Shown: in pieces, positions 44,184-52,492 of the stretch
How the letters are laid out: each line of letters begins with the position of its first letter
Position numbering within the stretch: the stretch's first letter is position 1
From: an uncultured Verrucomicrobia subdivision 3 bacterium
Lineage (GTDB): Bacteria > Verrucomicrobiota > Verrucomicrobiia > Limisphaerales > UBA11358
Assembly: GCA_903922735.1 (NCBI GenBank)
Contig: CAIXUZ010000038.1
Location: forward strand, 62,001 to 126,000
Direction of reading: 5' to 3'
DNA length: 64,000 nucleotides
The notes under the pieces: model-generated
Seen by the model: only the letters and a program-made list of their open reading frames with translations
Told to the model about the DNA's origin: nothing
The model's database searches: none
Translations under genes and position numbers: made by a program

Positions 44184-46049
44184 TTATTTCACCAAAACAA
44201 AGTAGAGCAACAGCGCCACGCCGAACGCAAACAGGAACGCGTAGGTCTGGAGGTTGCCGGTTTGCACGAGGCGCAGCGCGCGGCCGCTCAAATCCGTGCC
44301 GCCGCGAATCAGGCCGATGCAGGCGCCTTCAATGATCCAGCGGTCAAACCAGTCGGAAGCCGCCGCGAGTAAATCATGGCAGCGGATGACTGTGGCCTCA
44401 TAAAGTTCGTCGAAGTAGAAGCGGTTGGCCATCCAGCGCGAGAGCGCGCCGAGCTTGGCCGGCAGCGGATCGGTCGCGGCGTTCTTGTAGAACGTGAAGG
44501 CGAGGAACAAGCCGACGACCACCGCGCCTAGGCCGCAGAGCATCGGGAAAACATCATGGAACGGATGTGTGATCTGCTCCATAACGGTCAGCGAAGCGTG
44601 CGTGGTGCCAAACTGGGATCCGTAGAAGTTTGTGACACCGATGAAGCCGCCAACCACGGACAGCACCGCCAGCGCCACCAGCGGCAGCGTGATAACCAGC
44701 GGGGATTCATGGGCGTGCGAGGCTTGCTTAGATTTTTCCTGGCCAAAGAAAACGACGAAGAAAAGGCGGAACGTATAGAACGTGGTTAGTGCGGCCACGA
44801 ACACGGCGACGCCGAACAACAGGTAATTCTTTTCCTCTAGCGCCAGCGCGAGGATGGCGTCCTTGGAATAAAACCCGCTGAACGGCGGAACTCCGCACAG
44901 GGCGAGCGCACCGATGAAAAAGGTCGCGAACGTGAGCGGCATTTTCTTCCGCAGGTTGCCCATCTGCCAGATGTCCTGCTCGTGGTGCATGCCGATGATG
45001 ACCGAGCCGGCGCTCAAGAAGAGCAGCGCCTTGAAAAACGCGTGCGTGGTCAGATGGAACATTGCCGTTGTCGGACCGCTTAAGCCGACCGCCATGACCA
45101 TGTAGCCGAGCTGTGAGAGCGTGGAGTAAGCGATGATGCGCTTGATGTCGTTTTGCTGGACGGCCATCAGTGCCGCGAGCAACGCCGTGAAACCGCCGAT
45201 GTAGGCGATGACCTGTAATGCTGTGTGATCGTATAAGAACAACGTTCGGCACAGCATGTAAACGCCGGCGGCCACCATCGTGGCGGCGTGGATCAAGGCG
45301 GAAACGGGTGTCGGACCTTCCATCGCGTCCGGCAGCCAGACATGCAGCGGGAATTGAGCGGACTTACCCATTGCGCCGCAGAAAATCAGCAGGCCGGCCA
45401 GGCTGGCACTGCAACCAAGCGCAGCCGGATTGGCGGTGACGATACCATTCAGCACACTGAAGTTCAGCGAACCGAGCAGACCCCAAATCATCAAGATCCC
45501 GAGCAGGAATCCGAAATCGCCAAGCCGGTTGGTGATGAAAGCTTTCTTGGCGGCATCGCCGGCGCTGGGTTTTTCAAACCAGAAACCGATGAGCAGGTAG
45601 CTCGAAACACCGACCAGTTCCCAGAAGATGAACATCATCACGAAATTATTCGCCAGCACGATGCCGAGCATTGAGAACGTGAACAAGCTCATGCTGGCGA
45701 AGAAGCGCGCCATGCTGCGGTCGTCGTGCATGTAACCGTAGGAGTAAACGTGGATTGCTCCGCCGACGCCGGTGACGATCAGTGTCATCATCAGACTCAA
45801 CGCGTCGAGCTTCAGGCCGAAATCAATGCTCAGATTACCGATGGCAAGCCAGTTTACGGTGGTTTCGGTGGCGGCGGGATGGAAAGTGTTGACCGAGATA
45901 AACAGGCAGGTCAGCACGAAACCGGTGACGACGGCGCCGATCGAAATGAAGCTGCTGACCGTTTTGTTGCGCAGGGTGAAAAGCGTTATCACCGTCGCTG
46001 ACAGCAGCGGCAGGAACAAAATCAGCCAAGGTAAATTTTCGTATTTCAT
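44184..46049 (-). CDS. nuoL: NADH-quinone oxidoreductase subunit L
   Basis: 621 residues. The distal proton-pumping subunit of complex I with an expected lateral helix HL near the C-terminus. Signatures: FGLKLDALSLMMTLIVTGVGGAIHVYSYGYMH, MFIFWELVGVSSYLLIGFWF (conserved Glu), KSAQFPLHVWLPDAMEGPTPVSALIHAATMVAAGVYML, NDIKRIIAYSTLSQLGYMVMA with the key Lys and GVPPFSGFYSKDAIL. The region preceding its start (46050-46201) holds a dispersed repeat that separates it from nuoK. Confidence 0.95.
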   Translation of the reverse strand: MKYENLPWLILFLPLLSATVITLFTLRNKTVSSFISIGAVVTGFVLTCLFISVNTFHPAATETTVNWLAIGNLSIDFGLKLDALSLMMTLIVTGVGGAIHVYSYGYMHDDRSMARFFASMSLFTFSMLGIVLANNFVMMFIFWELVGVSSYLLIGFWFEKPSAGDAAKKAFITNRLGDFGFLLGILMIWGLLGSLNFSVLNGIVTANPAALGCSASLAGLLIFCGAMGKSAQFPLHVWLPDAMEGPTPVSALIHAATMVAAGVYMLCRTLFLYDHTALQVIAYIGGFTALLAALMAVQQNDIKRIIAYSTLSQLGYMVMAVGLSGPTTAMFHLTTHAFFKALLFLSAGSVIIGMHHEQDIWQMGNLRKKMPLTFATFFIGALALCGVPPFSGFYSKDAILALALEEKNYLLFGVAVFVAALTTFYTFRLFFVVFFGQEKSKQASHAHESPLVITLPLVALAVLSVVGGFIGVTNFYGSQFGTTHASLTVMEQITHPFHDVFPMLCGLGAVVVGLFLAFTFYKNAATDPLPAKLGALSRWMANRFYFDELYEATVIRCHDLLAAASDWFDRWIIEGACIGLIRGGTDLSGRALRLVQTGNLQTYAFLFAFGVALLLYFVLVK

Positions 46050-46057
46050 TTTTTACC

Positions 46058-46199
46058 AGCCACAGGTTTACACAGATGTTTCATCCGCCGATGACGCAGA
46101 TTTCCGCAGATTCGATGAAAGCGGATTCAATCTGCGTTCATCGGTGCAATCTGCGTATGTTTTTTTATCTGTGTGCAATCTGTGTTTCATCTGTGGCTC
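46058..46199. repeat. Dispersed repeat between nuoL and nuoK
   Basis: The segment starts AGCCACAGGTTTACACAGATG and closes ATCTGTGTTTCATCTGTGGCT, so its ends are inverted. Inside, motifs such as GCAGATT, GCGGATTCAATCTGCG and TCTGTGTGCAATCTGTG recur in both orientations. It resembles repeats that other genomes carry between genes. It interrupts an otherwise tight operon. Confidence 0.7.
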
Positions 46200-46201
46200 A
46201 A

Positions 46202-46507
46202 TTACAGTTTCATCGAGGTCAAATCTTCGACATGCGCGGACTGGCGTTTCCGGTAGAGCGCCACAATGAGCGCCAAGCCGACTGCCACTTCCGCTGCTGC
46301 CACGGTGATGATGAAAAACACCAGCACCTGTCCGTCGAGCTTGTTGTTGAACCGCGAAAAAGAGACGAGCGCCAGATTCGCCGCGTTGAGCATCAGCTCG
46401 AGCGACATATACATCACGATCAGATTGCGCCGCAGGATCACGCCGAGCAGCCCCAGGCAAAACAGGATCATGCTCACGGCCAGATAATGTTGGAGTCCGA
46501 TGTGCAT
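46202..46507 (-). CDS. nuoK: NADH-quinone oxidoreductase subunit K
   Basis: 101 residues, standard length, three membrane helices. The conserved Glu residues of the proton channel are seen in the helices YMSLELMLNAANL and VAAAEVAVGLALIV. NuoK sits between NuoJ and NuoA in the membrane arm. It ends 1 bp before nuoJ's stop on the coding side, in the order nuoJ-nuoK typical of the operon. Confidence 0.94.
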   Translation of the reverse strand: MHIGLQHYLAVSMILFCLGLLGVILRRNLIVMYMSLELMLNAANLALVSFSRFNNKLDGQVLVFFIITVAAAEVAVGLALIVALYRKRQSAHVEDLTSMKL

Positions 46508-46508
46508 G

Positions 46509-47063
46509 TTATTCGAGTTTCTTTTTGCTCAACAGGATTACGCCCACCATGGCCACGAGCAGCAGCACGGAGACGATCTCAAACGGGAGCGTGTATTGCG
46601 TGAACAAGAGTTTGCCGAGCGCGATGGTGTCGCCTTCAATCTTGGGCGAGGGAATTTTCGATGAGGACGCGAATTCTTCAAAATAGTTGTGCGTAAGTGA
46701 TTTTATGAAGATCGTGAAGATGCTGCCGACCGAAACCAGTCCGCCAATCAGCCCAAAAAATTTGATTTTCCGCCGCGCCTCCTCCTTCAAGTCGAGCAAC
46801 ATGATGACGAACAGGAACAGCACCATGACCGCTCCCGCGTAAACAAGAATTTGCACCGCGGCGAGGAAGAAGGCATGTAGCAACACGAACAAGCCGGACA
46901 TGGATATGATGGTGAGCACGAGGAACATCGCGCTGGTCACCGGACTGCGGCTGAACGGATTTGCGATGACTAGCACGGCGCACAGCAGCGTGAGCGCTGC
47001 GAAAACGTAAAACAAAACGTCTTCCACGCCGCCTCCGCTGATCAAATTGTTGATGGCTTCCAT
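46509..47063 (-). CDS. nuoJ: NADH-quinone oxidoreductase subunit J
   Basis: 184 residues with five predicted membrane helices. FFLAAVQILVYAGAVMVLFLFVIMLLDL contains the pi-bulge helix and Tyr-Ala-Gly that is characteristic of NuoJ. The C-terminal part has the usual loop and last helix (PFEIVSVLLLVAMVGVILL). It is a conformational linker between the Q-site and the pumps. Start ATG at 47063; 6 bp after the stop of nuoI in the operon direction. Confidence 0.93.
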   Translation of the reverse strand: MEAINNLISGGGVEDVLFYVFAALTLLCAVLVIANPFSRSPVTSAMFLVLTIISMSGLFVLLHAFFLAAVQILVYAGAVMVLFLFVIMLLDLKEEARRKIKFFGLIGGLVSVGSIFTIFIKSLTHNYFEEFASSSKIPSPKIEGDTIALGKLLFTQYTLPFEIVSVLLLVAMVGVILLSKKKLE

Positions 47064-47069
47064 TGCTGG

Positions 47070-47633
47070 TTAATGTTTTACCGGGAAATTTTCCTGCGCC
47101 TTGGCTTCTTCCAGCTTGAGGCTCCATTTCTGGATGCCGGGGGCAATGCCGCCGAGCGACAGGAGTTTTTCCTTATTATAAATCAACTCTGCGCGACTGG
47201 TGGCCGTGAGCGAATAATCTTTCTGCAGGAATATCGCCTCTTCCGGACAGACTTCCTGGCAGAAGCCGCAATAGATGCAGCGAAGCATGTTGATCTCGAA
47301 CTCCAGCGGCATTTTCTCGGCGTTCGTGCGGTCGGGTTTCAAGCCGCTGTCGCCGGGCGGCGTGATGCGGATGGCTTTCGGCGGGCAGACAAATTCGCAA
47401 AGCTGGCAGGAGACGCACTTCGTATCGCCGTCCTGATCCTTCACGAGATAGGGCGCGCCGCGATAACCCGTCGGTACGGTCCATTTCTGCTCCGGATATT
47501 CCATCGTCACGGCTTTGCCGCCGAAAAGGGTGCGGAACAAATGCCGGCCCGTCACCTTCAACCCGCCGATGACCACCGGCAGATAAAGGCGTTCCCAGAA
47601 ATTCAGCTTTTTGCGATTTACGATGATCGCCAT
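47070..47633 (-). CDS. nuoI: NADH-quinone oxidoreductase subunit I
   Basis: 187 residues from ATG at 47633; a TTG at 47645 is rejected because a GGGAG lies 6-10 bases before the ATG. Two [4Fe-4S] motifs are complete: CVSCQLCEFVCPP and CIYCGFCQEVCP, for clusters N6a and N6b that hand electrons to NuoB. The insert KAIRITPPGD and the RCIYCGFCQEVCPEEAIFL region are standard. The start is 1 bp after the nuoH stop. The C-terminus KHx is longer than in many homologues. Confidence 0.94.
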   Translation of the reverse strand: MAIIVNRKKLNFWERLYLPVVIGGLKVTGRHLFRTLFGGKAVTMEYPEQKWTVPTGYRGAPYLVKDQDGDTKCVSCQLCEFVCPPKAIRITPPGDSGLKPDRTNAEKMPLEFEINMLRCIYCGFCQEVCPEEAIFLQKDYSLTATSRAELIYNKEKLLSLGGIAPGIQKWSLKLEEAKAQENFPVKH

Positions 47634-47634
47634 A

Positions 47635-48696
47635 TCAGCTCCCAATCCACAGCGCGATGGCCGTGATTAAAATGTTTGCCAGCGCCAGCGGCAGAAACCG
47701 CCGCCAGCCCAGGTCCATCAACTGGTCGTAGCGGAAGCGGGGCACCATCCAGCGAATCCAGATGAACACGACCATGAAAAACAGCATCTTCGCGATAAAA
47801 ATCAAAATGTGCGCGAGGCCCATGCCTAGCGAAGTCGCCGGCTGATCCAAACCCCAGAACGGCAGCGTCCAGCCGCCGAAAAACAGCGTCACCATCATGC
47901 CCGCCGATGCGAGCATCGCCGCGTATTCGCCCATCGGGAACATCGCGAATTTCATGGAACTGTATTCCACGTTATAGCCGCCGGCCAGTTCTTGTTCCGC
48001 CTCGGCAAAATCGAACGGCGTGCGGTTGGTTTCCGCCAGCGCGGACACGATGAAGATGAGGAACGAAATCGGCGCATAGCAAATCAGCCAGCCGTGCGTC
48101 GTCTGCCAGGCGATGATGCCGCTTAAGTTCAAGTTGCCCGCGATCAGCAGCACCGGGATCACCGACATGCCCATCGCGATTTCATACGAAATCATCTGCG
48201 CGCTGGCGCGGATGCCGCCGAGGAACGGAAACTTGGAGTTCGCCGCGTATCCCGCCAGCACGATGCCATAAACTCCCAGCGAAACGATGCCGAACGTGTA
48301 TAGGATGCCCACGTTCAAGTCCGCGATGACCATTTTCTGTGATCCCATGACCGAGCCGAAGGGAATCACCGCCACCGTCATCAGCGCGGGAACCACCGCC
48401 ACCGCCGGGGCGAGCCAGAAATAAATTTTCTTTACCCCGCCCGGCGTGAAGTCTTCCTTCAAAAACGATTTCAAACCGTCGGCCAGCGGTTGGAAAAAGC
48501 CGATGCGCGTCAGGAACGGGCCGAGCACCGGAATGTACTTCACGAACGGCGGCGCGACGCGGTTGGGGCCGGGCCGGTCCTGAATCCACGCGGCGATCTT
48601 GCGCTCCGCCATCACGGAATACGCCACCATGGTCATCAGCGCGCCGAAAACCACGGCCACCTTGACTATGCTGAAGATGATGAAAGTCCAGTCCAT
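47635..48696 (-). CDS. nuoH: NADH-quinone oxidoreductase subunit H
   Basis: 353 residues with eight or nine helices. NuoH forms much of the quinone-binding tunnel. Typical parts are AERKIAAWIQDRPGPNRV, PLADGLKSFLKEDFTP, GGIRASAQMISYEIAMGMS, and the loop AETNRTPFDFAEAEQELAGGYNVEYSSMKFA with conserved Glu. Its ATG is 1 bp after the nuoG stop. Confidence 0.95.
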   Translation of the reverse strand: MDWTFIIFSIVKVAVVFGALMTMVAYSVMAERKIAAWIQDRPGPNRVAPPFVKYIPVLGPFLTRIGFFQPLADGLKSFLKEDFTPGGVKKIYFWLAPAVAVVPALMTVAVIPFGSVMGSQKMVIADLNVGILYTFGIVSLGVYGIVLAGYAANSKFPFLGGIRASAQMISYEIAMGMSVIPVLLIAGNLNLSGIIAWQTTHGWLICYAPISFLIFIVSALAETNRTPFDFAEAEQELAGGYNVEYSSMKFAMFPMGEYAAMLASAGMMVTLFFGGWTLPFWGLDQPATSLGMGLAHILIFIAKMLFFMVVFIWIRWMVPRFRYDQLMDLGWRRFLPLALANILITAIALWIGS

Positions 48697-48697
48697 T

Positions 48698-50443
48698 TTA
48701 GATTTGCACCGTCACGCCGGTGTCGCCGAGGGCTTGCCACGTCAGGCTATTGAACGCGGGCACCTCCTTCGCCATTTGATTGAACAGGCCCTCGATGGTC
48801 GCCAAACCGTTCTGGCCGGTGATGTTATGCACCAGGTCGTGCAGAAATTCCCACTCCGCCTTCGCGTCGCCGGGCGCCTCGACGGCCTTCATGAATTTCT
48901 GGACGCGGCCCTTGCCGCTGGTGAAGGTGCCGCGCTTTTCCGCGTGCGCCGCGCCGGGCAAAACGTAGTGCGCCAGCTTCGTGGTTTCGTTCGGCAAAAT
49001 GTCACTGACGATCAGCGTGTCCAGTTTCGCGAGTAATTCCGCCGTGATGCCGTGTTCGTCCACAACTTCGCTGATGGTTTCGCGCTCGCGCAATTTTTCG
49101 TTGGCCACGGCGCGCTTGACGATGTTCTCGCCGAACACGATGAGCGTCCTGATCTTGCCGCTGGCGATGCCATCGGAAATTTTCACCAGATTGATGCCCA
49201 TTTCGGTAAAGCAAATGCCGGTGAGCCGCGCCCCATTGGTGTTCGGATTTTTATCCGCGCTGACGAGCAACTTGTCAGCTTGGCCGTCCCGCGGTATCGA
49301 ATCGCTGATCGCGTTGAGCTTGGCTTTCAATTTGGAAATCAACCAAAGTTCTTCGTTCGTCTGGCGCGCCGAGGCGATGATCGCCACGGAACCCGCCGGC
49401 GCTTTCTTGAGCCGGTCGGAAATTTCGTTGAGCGCCGCCGTCCAGGAAGATTTCTGACCGCGCACCAAAACGTCCTTCAAGCGGTCCGCGCGGGCGATCC
49501 ACTTGTAGTTCAAACGACCGGCGTCGCACATCCAGGAGGCATTGACCGCGTCGTTGTCGCGCGGCGTGTAGCGGTAGATCTTTTCTTCCCGGGAGCCGAT
49601 GAGCACATTGCAGCCCGTGGCGCAGCTGGTGCAAACGCTCTTGGTTTCCTTGAGGAACCACGCGCGCATCTGGAACCGGAAATCTTTCGACGTCAGCGCA
49701 CCCACCGGACAGACATCCACCGTGTTCAGCGTGTAATTGTTGTCGAACGGTATGCCTGGGAACGTCGCAATCGTGTTGTAGCTGCCGCGATTGATGATGC
49801 CGAGCGCGTCGTCTTTGGCGATGTCGCGCGTGAAGCGGATGCAGCGCGTGCAAAGGATGCAGCGTTCCGCGTCCAGCATGATGCGCGGTCCGAGATCAAC
49901 GGCCTTCGGCTTGTGAACTTTCGCTTCGACGAAGCGGCTCTGGCTCTGGCCGTAGTCCACCGAGTATTCCTGGAGTTTGCATTCCCCGGCTTGGTCGCAA
50001 ATCGGGCAGTCGAGCGGATGGTTGATGAGCAGCGATTCGAGCACGCCTTCGCGCATTTGCCTCACGGCGGGCGTCTTTGTGTAAATTTCCATGCCGGGCG
50101 AGATCGGCGTGGCGCACGCAATGGCAGGACGCGGCGACTTGCCGATCTTGAATGAGCCGTCGGGATTGACCACCGGCTTGCGGTCAGGCCCGAGCGCGGG
50201 CGTGCCGAATTCGACGAGGCACATGCGGCAGTTGCCGACGACCGGCAGTTTGGGATGCCAGCAATAATGCGGCACGTCGGTCTTGGCCAGTTCACACGCC
50301 TGAATCATCGTCGTGGGCGTGAGCTTGCCCGACCAGTCGGCGGTGAGGCGCGGCACTTCGATCTCGCGCCCGTCCACCTTGACCTTGATTTTTTCAATCG
50401 CGGTCGGCGCGGGCTTCGGTTCAGTTGTGGCGGCGGTGGACAT
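48698..50443 (-). CDS. nuoG: NADH-quinone oxidoreductase subunit G (short form)
   Basis: 581 residues, shorter than the about 900 of E. coli. The N-terminal [2Fe-2S] domain has CELAKTDVPHYCWHPKLPVVGNCRMCLVE, the His-Cys3 cluster is HPLDCPICDQAGECKLQ, and further [4Fe-4S] motifs are CILCTRCIRF, with NTVDVCPVGAL, and SVCTSCATGCNV (molybdopterin-type N7 site or its remnant). The molybdopterin-oxidoreductase-like C-terminal domain is truncated. NuoG passes electrons from NuoF to NuoI. It is 5 bp after nuoF in operon order. Confidence 0.93.
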   Translation of the reverse strand: MSTAATTEPKPAPTAIEKIKVKVDGREIEVPRLTADWSGKLTPTTMIQACELAKTDVPHYCWHPKLPVVGNCRMCLVEFGTPALGPDRKPVVNPDGSFKIGKSPRPAIACATPISPGMEIYTKTPAVRQMREGVLESLLINHPLDCPICDQAGECKLQEYSVDYGQSQSRFVEAKVHKPKAVDLGPRIMLDAERCILCTRCIRFTRDIAKDDALGIINRGSYNTIATFPGIPFDNNYTLNTVDVCPVGALTSKDFRFQMRAWFLKETKSVCTSCATGCNVLIGSREEKIYRYTPRDNDAVNASWMCDAGRLNYKWIARADRLKDVLVRGQKSSWTAALNEISDRLKKAPAGSVAIIASARQTNEELWLISKLKAKLNAISDSIPRDGQADKLLVSADKNPNTNGARLTGICFTEMGINLVKISDGIASGKIRTLIVFGENIVKRAVANEKLRERETISEVVDEHGITAELLAKLDTLIVSDILPNETTKLAHYVLPGAAHAEKRGTFTSGKGRVQKFMKAVEAPGDAKAEWEFLHDLVHNITGQNGLATIEGLFNQMAKEVPAFNSLTWQALGDTGVTVQI

Positions 50444-50448
50444 TGAAA

Positions 50449-51879
50449 TCAGTGGTGCGCGGCTTCCAATTGTTTGATTTCCGGTGCGGAATGAGTCTTC
50501 GCCCTGCGCTCCTCGTCCGCCTTGCCTTTGGCCACGAAGTCATCTTTGAACTTCGCGAGAAAACTTTGCACCGGCCAGGAACAGGCTTCGCCAAACGCGC
50601 AAATCGTGCGGCCGCCGGGAATGTTGTCCGCGATTTTCACCAGATAATCGGCATCCTGCGCCCGGCCTTCCCCGTGCGTGAGGCGATGCAACGTCTTGTT
50701 CATCCAGAGCGAACCTTCGCGGCACGGCGTGCATTGGCCGCAGCTTTCATGCGCGTAAAATTCGGAAAGATTGGCGAGCGCGCCGACGATGTCCACGCTG
50801 TCATCCATCACGATGATTGCGCTGGAACCGCTCATCGTGCCGGCCTGCGCGAGCGAATCGAAGTCATAGGGCAGATCGAGCATGTCGGTCTCCACCAGAA
50901 TCTCTTTCCCCTCGGCGTCCTTTTTCTTGAGCTTGAATTTTTCGCCCGCCTTCAAAACCTTCGAGGAGGATCCACCCGGAATGATGGCTTTCAATGGTCG
51001 CCCGGGACGCAGTCCCCCGCCGAAATTTTTGTCGAAGAGCAATTCGCGGAGCGTTGCCTTGCCGACTTCGATTTCGTAGTAGCCGGGGCGCTGGACGTGG
51101 CCGCTCAAGCTGACGATGCGCGTGCCGGTGTTGTTCGGCGTGCCGAGCTTGGCGAATTCCGCGCCGCCCATCGCGACGATGTGCTTCACATTGCACAGCG
51201 TCTCTACGTTGTTGACGATGGTCGGGCACATCCACAAACCGAGCACGGCCGGGAAATACGGCGGCTTGATGCGCGGATACGGACGCTTGCCTTCGAGTGA
51301 TTCGATGAGTCCGGTTTCCTCGCCGCAGATGTAGGCGCCCGCGCCGCGGTGAACGTGCATCTCCAAATCGTAGCCGGTGCCGAGAATATTTTTGCCGAGG
51401 AACCCTTTGGCGCGCGCTTCTTTCAGCGCCTGATTCAAAATCTTCGCGCCTTCGGGCATTTCGCCGCGGATGTAGATGTAGGCGAGCTTCACGTCGTTCG
51501 CGAAGCAGGAGATGATCATGCCCTCGATGAGCTGATGCGGATCCTTGTGGATGATCTGGCGGTCCTTGAACGTCCCCGGCTCGGATTCGTCGGCGTTGCA
51601 GATGAGGTAAATCGGCTTGCCGCTCTTGCGATCCACAAAGCTCCATTTGAGGCCGCAGGAGAAGCCGGCCCCGCCGCGACCGCGCAGCCCGGAGGTCATC
51701 ACTTCCTGACGCAGTTGTTCCTGCGGCGTCTGCGTCTTGCCTTCCGCCAAAGTCTTGGTCTGAAACGCGAACGCCTTCTTGAGCGTCTCGTATCCGCCAT
51801 GACGCAAATAGCACGCGATGTCCGGCGTGTAGCCCGGTTCATCGGCGTGCTTCAAAATCAATTTGTATTCTTGCGCCAT
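50449..51879 (-). CDS. nuoF: NADH-quinone oxidoreductase subunit F
   Basis: 476 residues. The NADH-oxidising, FMN-containing subunit. SGLRGRGGAGFSCGLKW binds FMN; CNADESEPGTFKDRQ, GAGAYICGEETGLIESLEG binds NADH; the C-terminal cluster N3 is SCGQCTPCREG with the last Cys in ICAFGEACSW. Its ATG is followed upstream by a tRNA gene on the opposite strand, so nuoE and nuoF are separated by 127 bp instead of the usual few bases. It may need its own promoter or read-through. Confidence 0.95.
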   Translation of the reverse strand: MAQEYKLILKHADEPGYTPDIACYLRHGGYETLKKAFAFQTKTLAEGKTQTPQEQLRQEVMTSGLRGRGGAGFSCGLKWSFVDRKSGKPIYLICNADESEPGTFKDRQIIHKDPHQLIEGMIISCFANDVKLAYIYIRGEMPEGAKILNQALKEARAKGFLGKNILGTGYDLEMHVHRGAGAYICGEETGLIESLEGKRPYPRIKPPYFPAVLGLWMCPTIVNNVETLCNVKHIVAMGGAEFAKLGTPNNTGTRIVSLSGHVQRPGYYEIEVGKATLRELLFDKNFGGGLRPGRPLKAIIPGGSSSKVLKAGEKFKLKKKDAEGKEILVETDMLDLPYDFDSLAQAGTMSGSSAIIVMDDSVDIVGALANLSEFYAHESCGQCTPCREGSLWMNKTLHRLTHGEGRAQDADYLVKIADNIPGGRTICAFGEACSWPVQSFLAKFKDDFVAKGKADEERRAKTHSAPEIKQLEAAHH

Positions 51880-51888
51880 ATCAGCAAC

Positions 51889-51916
51889 TTGACTCTTAAA
51901 AATTTATCTCTAGCTT
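51889..51916 (+). promoter_or_regulatory. Possible promoter of the tRNA-Gln gene
   Basis: TTGACT at 51889-51894 is a good -35 hexamer. TAGCTT at 51911-51916 is a weak -10, spaced 16 bp, placing the start 5-8 bases before the tRNA. There is no other obvious candidate in the 52-bp gap between nuoF and the tRNA. Confidence 0.45.
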
Positions 51917-51931
51917 ACTGTGTCCCGTCAT

Positions 51932-52005
51932 TGCCCGATGGTGTAACGGTAGCACAGCAGACTCTGAATCTGTTTGTCTAGGTTCAAATCCTAGTCGGGC
52001 AACCA
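51932..52005 (+). tRNA. tRNA-Gln (anticodon CTG)
   Basis: The acceptor stem TGCCCGA (51932-51938) pairs with TCGGGCA (51995-52001), followed by discriminator A and an encoded CCA (52003-52005). The D-arm contains GGTAGC. The anticodon arm GCAGA-CTCTGAA-TCTGT puts CTG at the anticodon position, reading CAG. The T-arm is CTAGG-TTCAAAT-CCTAG. The 74-base gene stands on the plus strand inside the minus-strand nuo operon; its CCA end is one base from the nuoE stop. Confidence 0.95.
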
Positions 52006-52006
52006 T

Positions 52007-52492
52007 TCACTTGCATCCCGCAACGATTTCGTCAGCCTTTTTGTGGCTGACCCCTTCGTAAAATTTTTCGCCAACCATCATCACCGGCGCGGTGCCGCAG
52101 CTGGCGAGGCATTCGACAAATTCCACTGTGAACTTGCCGTCCTTCGTCGTCTGCGGACCGTGTTTGTGAGCGTCCAAACCGAGTTTCTGGCAAAAATGAT
52201 GATGCAGCTCATACGCGCCGCCCAGCGCGCAACTCAACGTGCGGCAAACCTTGATCGCGTATTTGCCCTGCGGCTCCTGCCGGAGCATCGGGTAAAATGT
52301 CAGGATCTCAAAAACATTGATCGGCTGGAGTTCCAGCTTCTTGGCCGTCCATTGCACGGCGTCGGACGAGATCCAGCCGAACTTTTCCTGGATCGCGTGC
52401 AGCACCATCAGCGACGCGGCGCGTTTCACCGGATAGTGCGAGATCAGCTCATTCACTTCCGCTTCCAGTTCCGGTGTGGCTTGGAAACTCAT
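52007..52492 (-). CDS. nuoE: NADH-quinone oxidoreductase subunit E
   Basis: 161 residues. Thioredoxin-like [2Fe-2S] subunit carrying cluster N1a. Ligands: CRTLSC (Cys-x4-Cys) and CLASCG (Cys-x3-Cys). The N-terminal helical region LISHYPVKRAASLMVLHAIQEKFGWIS is typical. The start overlaps the nuoD stop by four bases. The stop is 1 bp from the end of the tRNA on the opposite strand, so nuoE transcripts would run into antisense tRNA sequence before nuoF. Confidence 0.94.
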   Translation of the reverse strand: MSFQATPELEAEVNELISHYPVKRAASLMVLHAIQEKFGWISSDAVQWTAKKLELQPINVFEILTFYPMLRQEPQGKYAIKVCRTLSCALGGAYELHHHFCQKLGLDAHKHGPQTTKDGKFTVEFVECLASCGTAPVMMVGEKFYEGVSHKKADEIVAGCK

